A stretch of DNA of 64,000 nucleotides. Origin: PALSA-612 sp963846915. Lineage in GTDB: Bacteria; Actinomycetota; Thermoleophilia; Gaiellales; Gaiellaceae. The notes below the pieces were generated by a model. That model saw nothing but the letters and a program-made list of their open reading frames with translations, made no database searches and was not told the DNA's origin. The position numbers and the translations under genes are program-made. This document shows, one piece after another, positions 47,803-56,131 of the stretch; the stretch's first letter is position 1; each line of letters begins with the position of its first letter. The stretch is taken from assembly GCA_963846915.1 (NCBI GenBank), contig CAWJXV010000002.1, positions 124,001-188,000 of the forward strand. Direction: 5' to 3'.

Positions 47803-50800
47803 TCAGCGGTGACCGAAGTGGTGCGCGCGCGGCAGATCGGCGCGTACCTCCATCAGTCCGGCGGCTTCGCGGGCGAGCGGGCCGAGCGACTCGAGCCGGG
47901 CGACGACGACGTTCAGGTTGCGGCCGACCCGCTCGAGCCTGCCCCGTGCGAGGAGCAAGGGCTCGCCCCGGACCAGCGGTCGAAAGCGCTCGTAGACGTG
48001 CGGCTGGACGACGAGGTTGGCGAGCCCGACCTCGTCCTCCAGCAGCATGAAGACCACCCCTTTTGCGGTCGAGGGACGCTGCCGTGCGACCGCCAGGCCC
48101 GCGATCGCGATCCCCTCCCCGTCGCGCTTGGCGGCGAGCTCGGCGGTCGTGATCACCTCGCCCGGCAGCAGCGGACGCAGCAGCTCGAGCGGGTGCGGGC
48201 CGACGGAGAGGTTCGTCGTCCGGTAGTCGGCGAGCATGCGCTCCCACCGCGTGTGCTCGGGAAGGTCCGGCACCTCGGTCGTCGGCTCGAGCGGCAGTGC
48301 GAGCTGCTTCGCCTCGCCGCGCGTGCCCAGCACGCTCTGCGGTCGCGGGACGAGGCCGAGTTCCCAGAGCATCGCCCGCCTGGGCTCCCCGAAACAGTCG
48401 CAGGCTCCGGACTCGACGAGCGCCTCGAGCCCCGCCCGATCAGGCCAACTTCGATCGGCGGGGGCGCGCTGCGCCAGGTCGCGGAGATCGGCGTACGGCT
48501 TCCCCGAGGCGACAGCGTCTGCCTCCTTCTCCCCGACGCCGCTGACGTAGCCGACCCCGACGCGCACGGCGCCGTCCTCGATCGAGCACTGCGCCTCGCT
48601 CGCGTTCACGTCCGGCGCCAGGACGCGCACGCCGCGCCGCTCGCCGTCGCGTACGAGACTGGCCGGCGGGTAGAAGCCCATCGGCTGCGCGTTCAGGAGC
48701 GCGCACAGGAACTCGGCCGGGTAGTAGCGCCTGAGCCAGGCCGACTGGTAGGCGAGGAGCGCGAACGCGGCCGCGTGGGACTTGGGGAAGCCGAAGCCCG
48801 AGAAGCCGACGAGCTTGTCGTAGACCATGTCGGCCGTCCCGGCGTCGACGCCCTTCGCGAGCGCACCCTCGACGAACCGCGCGCGGTGGGCCTCGAGCGC
48901 CTCCAGGCTCCGCTTGCGGCTCATCGCGCGTCGCAGCCCCTCGGCCTCGCCGACCGAGAAACCGGCGAGCGCCATCGCCACCTCGAGTACCTGGTCCTGG
49001 AAGACGACGACCCCGAGCGTCTCGCGCAGCGGTTCGGCGAGCAGCGGATGGTCGGCGGGCGGCTCGAACGACGGGTCCTCGCGCCGCTTCTGCCGCCGCT
49101 CGATGTACGGATGGACGGCGCCGCCCTGGATCGGCCCGGGCCGGACGAGCGCGACCTGCACGGTCAGGTCGTCGAGGTTCTCGGGCCGCGTCCGCAAGAG
49201 GCTCTGCATCTGCGCGCGGCTCTCGATCTGGAAGTCCCCGACCGTGTCGGCGGCCTGGATCTCGGCGTAGACGCCCCGGTCGTCGAGCGGGATCCGCGAC
49301 AGGTCGATCGTCTCCCCGCGCGCGAGGACGATCCGGTCGACGCAGTCCTCGACCGCCGAGAGCATCCCGAGGCCGAGCAGGTCGATCTTCATGAAGCCGG
49401 CGTCGGAGCACGAGTCCTTGTCCCACTGGCTGATCTGCCTCCCGGTCATCGCCGCCGGCTGGACGGGGACGAGCTCGACGAGCGGACGCGTGGAGATCAC
49501 CATTCCGCCCGGATGCTGCGAGATGTGGCGCGGCAGGCCGGCGATCTCCTTGCAGAGCCAGCCGAGCGCCCGCCAGCGCCTGGAGGCGAGCTTCGTCTCC
49601 GCGTCCGGCAGCGCTCGGAGCTCGTCCTCGACCCGGTGCGGGTTGCCCTCGGTGAGCCGGGCCAGGCGCTCGAGCTCGGCGAACGGCAGGCCGAGCGCCT
49701 TGCCGAGGTCGCGGATCGCGCCGCGGGAGTGGTAGGTCGAGAAGCTGGCGACGAGCGCCGAATGCTCGGGGCCGTAGCACTCGATGACGGCGACGATCAG
49801 CTTCTCTCGGATGTCGCGCGGGAAGTCGAGATCGATGTCGGGGACGCCGGCCATCTCCCGGTTCAGAAAGCGTCCGAGCGAAAGGCCGGAGGCGACCGGG
49901 TCGACGTGTGAGAGCCCGGTCAGGTAGCAGACGATCGAGCCGACCGAGCTGCCTCGCCCCCGTCCGGGCGGCAGCGCGTGACGCGGCGAGCCCGCCGGGC
50001 GCAGGCCGTTCGCGATCTCACGCGCCATCTCGAGCACCTCGTGGTGGAGGAGGAAGAAGCCGGAGAGGCCTAGGTCGGCGATCAGCGCGAGCTCCTCGTC
50101 GAGCCGCCTCCTTGCCCGGCCTTGCAACAACTTGTTACTTGGCCGGTAGCGCTCGGCGAACGCGGTGTCGCAGACGCGGCGGAGCTGGACGTCGGCGGGA
50201 TCGGCGCGGTCGGAGAAGTCCGGGTAGCGGTAGCCGAGCTCCTGGGTCAGGTCGAACTCGAGCCGCTCGGCGATTCGGCGTGTTCGCGCGACCGCTTCGG
50301 CGTCATCCGGGAAGCGTTCGTACACGTCGGCCACGGGGAGGAGCACGCTCTCCCAGTTGCCCCGCCGCTCGGGCTCGCAGCCCTCGAGCGACGTGCGGTT
50401 CCTGATCGCCACGAGCGCGTCCTGGAGCACGGCTCGCGAGGAGCGGTGCGCGTGCACGTCGCCGGTCACGACCGTCTCGACCCCGAGCTTCCCGGCCAGG
50501 TCGCGGAGCGCGGCGTTCCGTCTCGTGTCGCCGCGCTCGTACGGGCGCTGCAGCTCGACGTAGAAGCGGTCACGGCCGAACGCCGCCGCGAGCCGGGCGG
50601 CACCGTTCGGGTCGCGGACGGCGAGGCCGTGACGGGCGCAGCCGGACAGGCAGACGAGCCCCTCGTTCAGCTCGACGAGGAGCTCCGGGTCGAGCGCCGG
50701 CGGGAGGAGCTCCGTCTCCTTCGGCCGTGTCCCTGCGTGCGCGGCGGTGATCAGCCGGCAGAGGTTTGCGTAGCCCCGCGGCGACTCGACGAGCACCGTG

Positions 50801-51060
50801 ACGTGCGCGCCGCCGGCGGCTCCGCTCCTGGTCGGCTCCGTCGAGTCTACGCCGAGTGTGAGCTCGGCTCCGGTGATCGCGCGGACCCCGAGCGCCTTCG
50901 CCGCGTGCGCGAACTCGAGCGAGCCGCAGAGCCCGTCGTGGTCAGTGAGCGCCATCGCCTCGTAGCCGAGCTCGGCGGCGCGCGCGGCCAGCTCCTCGGG
51001 CTGCGAGGCCCCGTCCAGGAACGAATAGGCTGAATGGCAGTGCAGCTCGACGTAGGTCAT
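47803..51060 (-). CDS. dnaE2: Error-prone DNA polymerase DnaE2 (ImuC)
   Basis: DnaE2 is the C-family polymerase of the actinobacterial mutasome and copies damaged DNA with ImuB. The 1085-residue protein has the N-terminal PHP domain (YVELHCHSAYSFLDGAS, LTDHDGLCG), the palm with GRGRGSSVGSIVCYLTG and the catalytic PDIDLDFPRDIREK, FSTYHSRGAIRDLGKALG, HISQHPGGMVIS, the fingers segment FSGFGFPKSHAAAFA, and a C-terminal OB fold. It lacks the tau/epsilon-binding extension of DnaE1, as expected. The start is only 5 bp from the divergent cupin gene. imuB is 2 kb away; no imuA gene is seen. Confidence 0.94.
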   Translation of the reverse strand: MTYVELHCHSAYSFLDGASQPEELAARAAELGYEAMALTDHDGLCGSLEFAHAAKALGVRAITGAELTLGVDSTEPTRSGAAGGAHVTVLVESPRGYANLCRLITAAHAGTRPKETELLPPALDPELLVELNEGLVCLSGCARHGLAVRDPNGAARLAAAFGRDRFYVELQRPYERGDTRRNAALRDLAGKLGVETVVTGDVHAHRSSRAVLQDALVAIRNRTSLEGCEPERRGNWESVLLPVADVYERFPDDAEAVARTRRIAERLEFDLTQELGYRYPDFSDRADPADVQLRRVCDTAFAERYRPSNKLLQGRARRRLDEELALIADLGLSGFFLLHHEVLEMAREIANGLRPAGSPRHALPPGRGRGSSVGSIVCYLTGLSHVDPVASGLSLGRFLNREMAGVPDIDLDFPRDIREKLIVAVIECYGPEHSALVASFSTYHSRGAIRDLGKALGLPFAELERLARLTEGNPHRVEDELRALPDAETKLASRRWRALGWLCKEIAGLPRHISQHPGGMVISTRPLVELVPVQPAAMTGRQISQWDKDSCSDAGFMKIDLLGLGMLSAVEDCVDRIVLARGETIDLSRIPLDDRGVYAEIQAADTVGDFQIESRAQMQSLLRTRPENLDDLTVQVALVRPGPIQGGAVHPYIERRQKRREDPSFEPPADHPLLAEPLRETLGVVVFQDQVLEVAMALAGFSVGEAEGLRRAMSRKRSLEALEAHRARFVEGALAKGVDAGTADMVYDKLVGFSGFGFPKSHAAAFALLAYQSAWLRRYYPAEFLCALLNAQPMGFYPPASLVRDGERRGVRVLAPDVNASEAQCSIEDGAVRVGVGYVSGVGEKEADAVASGKPYADLRDLAQRAPADRSWPDRAGLEALVESGACDCFGEPRRAMLWELGLVPRPQSVLGTRGEAKQLALPLEPTTEVPDLPEHTRWERMLADYRTTNLSVGPHPLELLRPLLPGEVITTAELAAKRDGEGIAIAGLAVARQRPSTAKGVVFMLLEDEVGLANLVVQPHVYERFRPLVRGEPLLLARGRLERVGRNLNVVVARLESLGPLAREAAGLMEVRADLPRAHHFGHR
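50120..50142. repeat. Palindrome-like 23-mer within dnaE2, related to the ispG upstream site
   Basis: Within dnaE2 this AT-rich patch, CCTTGCAACAACTTGTTACT then TGG, matches the reverse complement of the 26841-26863 palindrome at 20 of 23 bases. In the coding strand it forces the codons AGT AAC AAG TTG TTG CAA, rare in this GC-rich gene. Confidence 0.5.
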
Positions 51061-51065
51061 CGACG

Positions 51066-51965
51066 GTGAAGAACCTCGTGCTCCGTCCCGGCGAGAGCCG
51101 GGCACTCGCCGGCCATCCGGCGCGGGTGAAGGCGTCGAGCGAGGACTGCGACGAACGCTTCTGCGTGTTCGAGTCGGCGATCGGCCCCGGCGAGGGACCG
51201 CCCATGCATCTCCACCGCCGGCACATCGAGGCGATCTCCGTGCTCGAGGGCTTGCTCGAGATCCAGGCAGGGCACGAGAAGATCGCGGCGCCCGCCGGCT
51301 CGTTCGTGCTCTCTCCCGCGGGCTCGCCGCACACGTTCACGAACGCAGGCTCCGGAGAGGCACGGTTTCTCGGGTTCGCTGCGCCGGGCGGCATCGACCG
51401 GTTCCTGGAGGGGCTCGGCCTGATCTCGAGCCAGCCCGGGCCGCCCGACGCCCGGGCGCTCGGCGAGGTGCTCACCGAGTTCGACACCGAGCTCGTGATG
51501 GGCGCTGTTCCCGGGCCGACGACGACCGTGCTCGGGCCGGGCGAGGGCGAGTCGTTGACGATCCTCGGCAACGAGCTCACGATCAAGGCCGACGCCGCGG
51601 CGACCGGAGGCATGGTCGGCGTCCTCGACTACACCGCCGCTCCGGGCTTCCCCGGGCCACCGCCGCACGTCCACCACGAGACCGCCGAGGTGTTCTTCGC
51701 GGTGGAGGGAGAGCTCACGTTGACGCTCGGCGACGAGACGGTCACGCTCGCTCCCGGAGGGTTCGTGCTCGTCGCACCGGAAACCGCCCACACCTTCTCG
51801 AACCCCGGCTCCGAGCCGGTTCGCTTCCTCGGCCTGGTCTTCCCTGCCGGCTTCGAGCAGTATTTCCGCGACCTCCGCGATGCGTTCGCCGACGGCCCGC
51901 CCGACCCCGCCGTGCTCGCGGAGATCTCGGCCCGATACGACGTCGAGAACGTCGGCGCCGACTGA
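51066..51965 (+). CDS. Double-cupin protein 1
   Basis: A 299-residue protein of two cupin barrels. Domain 1 (about residues 1-125) has PPMHLHRRHIEAISVLEG with HxH and Glu, then SPHTF. Domain 2 (about 150-290) begins VLGPGEGESLTI and has PPPHVHHETAEVFFAVEG and TAHTFSNPG. Metal ligands are intact in both. The C-terminus FPAGFEQYFRDLRDAFADG and DPAVLAEISARYDVE recurs in the next gene, showing recent duplication. Such bicupins may be dioxygenases, isomerases or sugar-binding proteins; the substrate is unknown. It is divergent from dnaE2 with 5 bp between starts. Confidence 0.85.
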   Translation: MKNLVLRPGESRALAGHPARVKASSEDCDERFCVFESAIGPGEGPPMHLHRRHIEAISVLEGLLEIQAGHEKIAAPAGSFVLSPAGSPHTFTNAGSGEARFLGFAAPGGIDRFLEGLGLISSQPGPPDARALGEVLTEFDTELVMGAVPGPTTTVLGPGEGESLTILGNELTIKADAAATGGMVGVLDYTAAPGFPGPPPHVHHETAEVFFAVEGELTLTLGDETVTLAPGGFVLVAPETAHTFSNPGSEPVRFLGLVFPAGFEQYFRDLRDAFADGPPDPAVLAEISARYDVENVGAD

Positions 51966-51968
51966 GCC

Positions 51969-52835
51969 ATGACGACCGGGCCAGTCCTGCTCGGGCCCGG
52001 CGAGGGCGAGACGATCTCCGACCGCGCCGAGCGGAACGTGATCGTCAAGTGCGACCACGAGCTCGTCGACATCACCTGGACGCGCTACGAGGCGGGCGAG
52101 GTCGGCCCCGACCCGCATGTCCACGAGAGGCACGCGGACGCCTGGTACGTGCTCGAGGGAGAGCTCACGTTCGGGGTCGGCCCGGGCGGCTCCGAGCTGC
52201 GGCGCGTGCCGGCGGGCGGGTTCGTGCTCGTCCCGGCGGGCGTCGTCCACACATTCCGGAACGAGGGCCCCGCGACGGCCCGTTTCCTCAACATCCACGC
52301 GCCTAGCATGGGATTCGCGGAATCGCTTCGGCGCTCCGGCACGGGCTTCCGGTGGGACTCGTTCGACCCGCCTGACGACGGTGGCCGTTCGGCCGCGGAT
52401 GTGATCGTGCGCGCTCCGGGCGAGGGCGAGTCGATCATGGGCGGCGCCGTTCTCTTCAACGCGCAGGTCGGCGACGGCGACGGGACGTTCTCGCTCTCGG
52501 AGATCACGCTTCCCTCCGGCTATCCCGGCCCCATCCTCCACCGGCACAGGCGAATGCTCGACTCGTTCTACGTGCTCGAGGGAACGCTCACGATCCGGCT
52601 CGGCGCGGACGACGAGATCGAAGCCGGCTCCAACTCGTTCGGCGCCATGCCGCCCGGGACGGTCCACTCGTTCGCGAACCGCACGGACGGGATCGTGCGC
52701 GCCGTCAACCTGATGGCCCCGGGTGGGTTCGAGCAGTACCTGAAGCAACTCGCGGCCGCCGCGGCTCCCGGCGAGCTGCCCGACCCGGCCACGATGGCCG
52801 AGATCGCCGCACGGTACGACTTCGAGCCGGTCTGA
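51969..52835 (+). CDS. Double-cupin protein 2
   Basis: A 288-residue paralogue of the upstream bicupin, starting 3 nt after its stop. Domain 1 begins LLGPGEGETISDRAERNV and has DPHVHERHADAWYVLEG and VVHTFRNEG. Domain 2 begins VRAPGEGESIMGGA and has PILHRHRRMLDSFYVLEG and TVHSFANRT. The C-terminal signature GGFEQYLKQLAAAAAPGEL and MAEIAARYDFEPV matches its neighbour. The two genes thus give four tandem cupin domains from repeated duplication. Substrate unknown. Confidence 0.85.
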   Translation: MTTGPVLLGPGEGETISDRAERNVIVKCDHELVDITWTRYEAGEVGPDPHVHERHADAWYVLEGELTFGVGPGGSELRRVPAGGFVLVPAGVVHTFRNEGPATARFLNIHAPSMGFAESLRRSGTGFRWDSFDPPDDGGRSAADVIVRAPGEGESIMGGAVLFNAQVGDGDGTFSLSEITLPSGYPGPILHRHRRMLDSFYVLEGTLTIRLGADDEIEAGSNSFGAMPPGTVHSFANRTDGIVRAVNLMAPGGFEQYLKQLAAAAAPGELPDPATMAEIAARYDFEPV

Positions 52836-52954
52836 GCCGGGACAGGTTCCCGACCGTCGGCCGGGGACGAAAGCGCACGCTTCTGTCACACATCCGGCAC
52901 GGTCCCGTGCACGTTTCGGCGATACGCTCACCGCGGGTGGCGGGTGGCTCTTCT

Positions 52955-52971
52955 CCCCACCCAGGGTGGGG
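52955..52971. terminator. CCCCACCC/GGGTGGGG palindrome between convergent genes
   Basis: Perfect 8-bp arms around a single A, between the end of the second cupin gene and the end of the DUF6504 gene. Sequence and position match the palindrome at 3643-3662. It is a probable terminator without a U tract. The remainder of 52836-53008 shows nothing else clear. Confidence 0.5.
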
Positions 52972-53008
52972 GTTTGGGGCGAAGCACGGCCCACCGGGAC
53001 GTGCCGGT

Positions 53009-53236
53009 TCAGGCCCTCTGTGTGAACCATCCGCCCTGTTCTCCGTCGCGGTAGACGACACAACGCTCGCCGCCTTCGAGTACGAGGTCGAAGTAGCGGC
53101 GGCTGACGGGGTCGTCCGTCCACCAGCGGTCGACGACGCGCCATTCCTCGCGCACGAGCATCACCGGGCGGCGGTTGACGTCGCGCGGCGTCCCGTCGAA
53201 GCCGGCCTCGACGAGCGCCGGCCTCGGCTCGTTCAG
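53009..53236 (-). CDS. DUF6504-like protein, mutasome-linked, CTG start
   Basis: A 75-residue protein resembling DUF6504, small proteins found next to imuB in actinobacteria. The core is VMLVREEWRVVDRWWTDDPVSRRYFDLVLEGGERCVVYRD, ending GGWFTQRA. The reading frame is coupled to imuB by CTGA: CTG at 53236 overlaps the imuB TGA, and no ATG or GTG precedes the conserved region closely. The function is unknown; location suggests a role with ImuB/DnaE2 in translesion synthesis. Confidence 0.72.
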   Translation of the reverse strand: MNEPRPALVEAGFDGTPRDVNRRPVMLVREEWRVVDRWWTDDPVSRRYFDLVLEGGERCVVYRDGEQGGWFTQRA

Positions 53237-54417
53237 TCGCGTGGGACGAGCAGCGCTCGGCGCTCCGGAATCCGCGACCACGGGGCGACCTCCACGACAG
53301 TGCACACGGCTCCCGCCCCCGCGCTCGCACGCGCCTGGCGCAGGCCCTCCTTCAACCGCCTGCCCGAGCGCCGCGCGCCTTCCGGCCGGACCAGCTCGAG
53401 CTGCTGGCCCGTCCACTCGGCGAGCTCGACGAGCTCGAGCCCGATCGTCGTCGCCGGCGCCGGCAGCTCGACCAGCTTGGAGCCCAGTGCGAGACGCAGC
53501 CGCTCTCTGTCCGCCGTCGGCTCGCGCAACGTCAACGACCGGCGCCAGGAGCCCCCGCCGACGAGCCGCGCCGACAGCGCGAGCTTCCGCACGGCGCGCT
53601 CCGCACGCTCCGGCCGTCCGAGCGTCAGCTCGACGAGCGTCGCGAGCGCCCGGCGCAACGTGAGCTCGTTGCCGACCGCCTCGCCGAACTCGAGACGCTC
53701 TGCGATCTCGGCCGGAGGGCGGCGGGGCCTGACGCGACGTCCGTCCCCTCCCCGCGCCAGGCTCCACGCTCGCCGTCCGTCCTGTCCCAGGCGCTCCGCG
53801 ACTGCGGAGCCCGGAAGCGACGCAAGCTGTCCCACGGTCTTCATCCCCAGGCCCTCGAGCTCGGCGTACCGCTTCTCGTCGAGCGGCAGCAGCGAGAGCG
53901 GCAGCGGCGCGAGGAACTCCGACGGCTGCTCGCCCTCCACGACGAGCGCCTGCCCGGGGCGCGCCACCGACGCGGCGGCGAGCGCGGCGAACTTCCGCTC
54001 CGCGGCACCTGCCCGCGCGTCCCATGAGGAGCCGAGGGCGGAGAGTGCGCGCTGGAGCACACCCGCGACGCCGCCGTAGAGACGCTCGACGCCGCGCGTG
54101 TCGAAGTAGAGGCAACCCGGTCCTGCGGGCTCGATCGCGAATCCCTCGTCCTCGAGTCGGCGGACGACCGTCTCCCAGGCCTGCCCCGCCTCGGCCGGGT
54201 CCTCCTCGACGAGCTCGAGTGTCGGGCACATCGCGAGCGCCTCGCCGAGTCGCATGCCCGGCCGCACCCCGGCCGCGTCCGCAGCGGCCGTCACCGGGCC
54301 GACGAGAGGATCGGACCCCGGGAGCGGAGCCAGCGCCGCCGCCCGGGTCGCTAGGCGTGGCCGCTCCCGGAGCGCCGCCCGCAGCTCGAATCCCGGGATG
54401 AGGATGCAGGCGATCAC
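53233..54417 (-). CDS. imuB: ImuB-like catalytically inactive Y-family polymerase homologue
   Basis: ImuB is the adaptor of the SOS mutasome; it binds the beta clamp and recruits DnaE2. The 394-residue protein has the Y-family fold: AADAAGVRPGMRLGEALAMCPTLELVE, FYFDTRGVERLYGG-like palm segment, and KRYAELEGLGMKTVGQLASLP with a helix-hairpin-helix. The catalytic acidic residues of Pol IV are missing: the N-terminal VDMDxFFA position reads CILIPGFEL. That absence is typical of ImuB. GTG at 54417 lies 3 nt from two tandem SOS boxes, so it should be LexA-controlled. It overlaps DUF6504 through CTGA. Confidence 0.88.
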   Translation of the reverse strand: MIACILIPGFELRAALRERPRLATRAAALAPLPGSDPLVGPVTAAADAAGVRPGMRLGEALAMCPTLELVEEDPAEAGQAWETVVRRLEDEGFAIEPAGPGCLYFDTRGVERLYGGVAGVLQRALSALGSSWDARAGAAERKFAALAAASVARPGQALVVEGEQPSEFLAPLPLSLLPLDEKRYAELEGLGMKTVGQLASLPGSAVAERLGQDGRRAWSLARGGDGRRVRPRRPPAEIAERLEFGEAVGNELTLRRALATLVELTLGRPERAERAVRKLALSARLVGGGSWRRSLTLREPTADRERLRLALGSKLVELPAPATTIGLELVELAEWTGQQLELVRPEGARRSGRRLKEGLRQARASAGAGAVCTVVEVAPWSRIPERRALLVPRD

Positions 54418-54419
54418 AG

Positions 54420-54448
54420 GAACGTATGTTCTATACGAACAGACGTTC
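54420..54448. promoter_or_regulatory. Two tandem LexA (SOS) boxes upstream of imuB
   Basis: GAACGTATGTTC (54420-54431) and GAACAGACGTTC (54437-54448) both match the Gram-positive/actinobacterial SOS consensus GAAC-N4-GTTC perfectly, with 5 bp between. They sit 3 and 20 nt upstream of the imuB GTG, over its likely -10 and start site. LexA binding here would block transcription until DNA damage. Confidence 0.88.
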
Positions 54449-54495
54449 CCCTGCAACCCGGTTTTACAAAGGTGCCGACGGCATGATCGACGCCG

Positions 54496-55304
54496 ATGAT
54501 CGACCTCGAGACGCTGAACACGCGGCACGGGACCGGCTTCCGGCTGCTCGGGAGCTACGACGGGGGCGAGGTGGGCGCGTACCGTCTCGTCGACTGCGAC
54601 GGACGGCGATTCGTTCTCAAGCACCAGCCGCCGGGGCTCGCGCCGGCAACCACCGAGGTGCTCTACTCGCTCGGCTACCCCGCTCCGCTGTACGTCGTCG
54701 AGGGGCCCGACTACCACGTCCAGGAGGAGCTGCCCGGCCGACCTGCCGGCGGATGGGGTGTCGCCGGTCCTCGGATCATGACGCGGCTCGTCGAGCTCAA
54801 CGAGCTCCTCGCCGGACGGGCGGTCGACGTCGATTCCAGCTGGCCGGAGACGATCGTCGAGTCTGTGACCGTCGGCTTCGAGGAGTTCGCAGTCGTGGGT
54901 ACGCTCGAACGTCACTCGGACGCGAGCCGAGAGCTCCTGGCTCTGTGCCGCCGCGCCGTCGAGCGACACGCGGCCCGGCTCTCGGCCAGTCGCGACATCG
55001 TCCACATGGACTACACCCTGGCGAACGTCCTCGTCGAGGGCGACACGATCTCGGGAGTCATCGACTGGGGCGGGACGCGCTCGGGGCGACCGGCTGTTCG
55101 ACCTGGCAACGCTCGTGTACTACGCGCGCGGCGAGGCCCAGGAGATCGAGCGACGTGGTCGAGCGCATCGGCCGGGAGGGGCTGTCGGTCTATCTGGCGC
55201 ACATGGCGATCCGCCAGAGCGACTGGTCGCTTCGGCACCACGGTCTTGCAGCGGGTGACGAGACCGTGGACTACTCACTCGCGTTTGCTCGACGCTTTCC
55301 GTGA
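54496..55304 (+). CDS. APH-like phosphotransferase, twice frameshifted
   Basis: An aminoglycoside/choline-kinase-fold protein of about 268 residues. It has RFVLKHQPPG (ATP-binding Lys), the catalytic loop DIVHMDYTLANVLVEG (HxDxxxxN, about residues 169-184) and the metal motif GVIDWGGTRSGDRLFDLATL. Two surplus bases interrupt it: one G in the run at 55083-55086, and one near 55154 in GAGCGACGTGG. Correcting both gives continuous homology-like sequence to VERIGREGLSVYLAHMAIRQ. The substrate (sugar, antibiotic or small alcohol) is unknown. Start ATG 54496. Confidence 0.75.
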
Positions 55305-55322
55305 GCTGAGCAGCACGGCCGC

Positions 55323-56111
55323 TCACTCCGACGGGTCCACGTCGAGCCTGACCGCGATCCCCTCGAGCCGGTCGTGCGACGGAGGGTACCGGCGCATCAC
55401 CGCCGGATCGTGGCCGGGGACGATCAGCGCCGGCTCCGCGGTCAGCTCCCGGAGCCGCCGGTACCCCTCGAGCACGTCCGCGGCGTTGTCCACGATCGCG
55501 AAGATCGTGCCCCGCTCGAAATTCTCGTAGTAATGGCTCGTGTCGGAGGCGAGGACGACACGGCCGCGCCCGGTCGCGACCCGAACCGCCTGCAGCCCGC
55601 GCGTGTGACCGCCGACGAGGTGCACGTCGATGCCGGGGGCGATCTCCGCCTCGCCGTCGTGGAAGACGACGCGGTCGCCGTACACGGCGCGCACCATGTC
55701 GAGCACGTCGTGGAGCTCGTACGCGGCGCGCGCGAACTCGTGGGTCATCTGCCGCCCGGTCACGAACGCCAGCTCCCGATCCTGCACGTGGAAGCGCGCG
55801 TTCGGGAACGACCCGAGGTTGCCCGCGTGGTCGAAGTGGAGATGCGTCAGCACGACGTCCTCGACGCGCGTCGCGTCCACACCCAGGATCGCGAGGCTCT
55901 CGAGCGGCGACTGGACGAGGCGTCTGCCTCGACGCTCGGCGACTTCGGGCCTGAAGCCCGTGTCGACCACGACGACCCGGTCGGCGCCGATCGCGGCCCA
56001 GACGAAGTAGTCCATGTCGATGCGGCCGTCGTGAGGATCGCCGCCGACGAAGAGATCGCTCCGCTTCCGGGCGTTGAGCTCCGCGTACTTGATCGCGTGG
56101 AGCTCGTACAC
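55323..56111 (-). CDS. Metallo-beta-lactamase-fold hydrolase, AHL-lactonase-like
   Basis: A 262-residue MBL protein. The zinc motif THLHFDHAGN (HxHxDH, about residues 94-102), HLVGGHTRGLQAVRVAT, LASDTSHYYENFERG and VPGHDPAVMRRYP provide all metal ligands. The N-terminus HAIKYAELNARKRSDLFVGGDPHD and overall pattern match the N-acyl-homoserine-lactonase subfamily, which hydrolyses lactones. Without other quorum-sensing genes nearby, another lactone substrate is as likely. It is convergent with the APH-like gene. Confidence 0.85.
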   Translation of the reverse strand: MYELHAIKYAELNARKRSDLFVGGDPHDGRIDMDYFVWAAIGADRVVVVDTGFRPEVAERRGRRLVQSPLESLAILGVDATRVEDVVLTHLHFDHAGNLGSFPNARFHVQDRELAFVTGRQMTHEFARAAYELHDVLDMVRAVYGDRVVFHDGEAEIAPGIDVHLVGGHTRGLQAVRVATGRGRVVLASDTSHYYENFERGTIFAIVDNAADVLEGYRRLRELTAEPALIVPGHDPAVMRRYPPSHDRLEGIAVRLDVDPSE

Positions 56112-56131
56112 GTCAGGAGGCTACTCGACCC

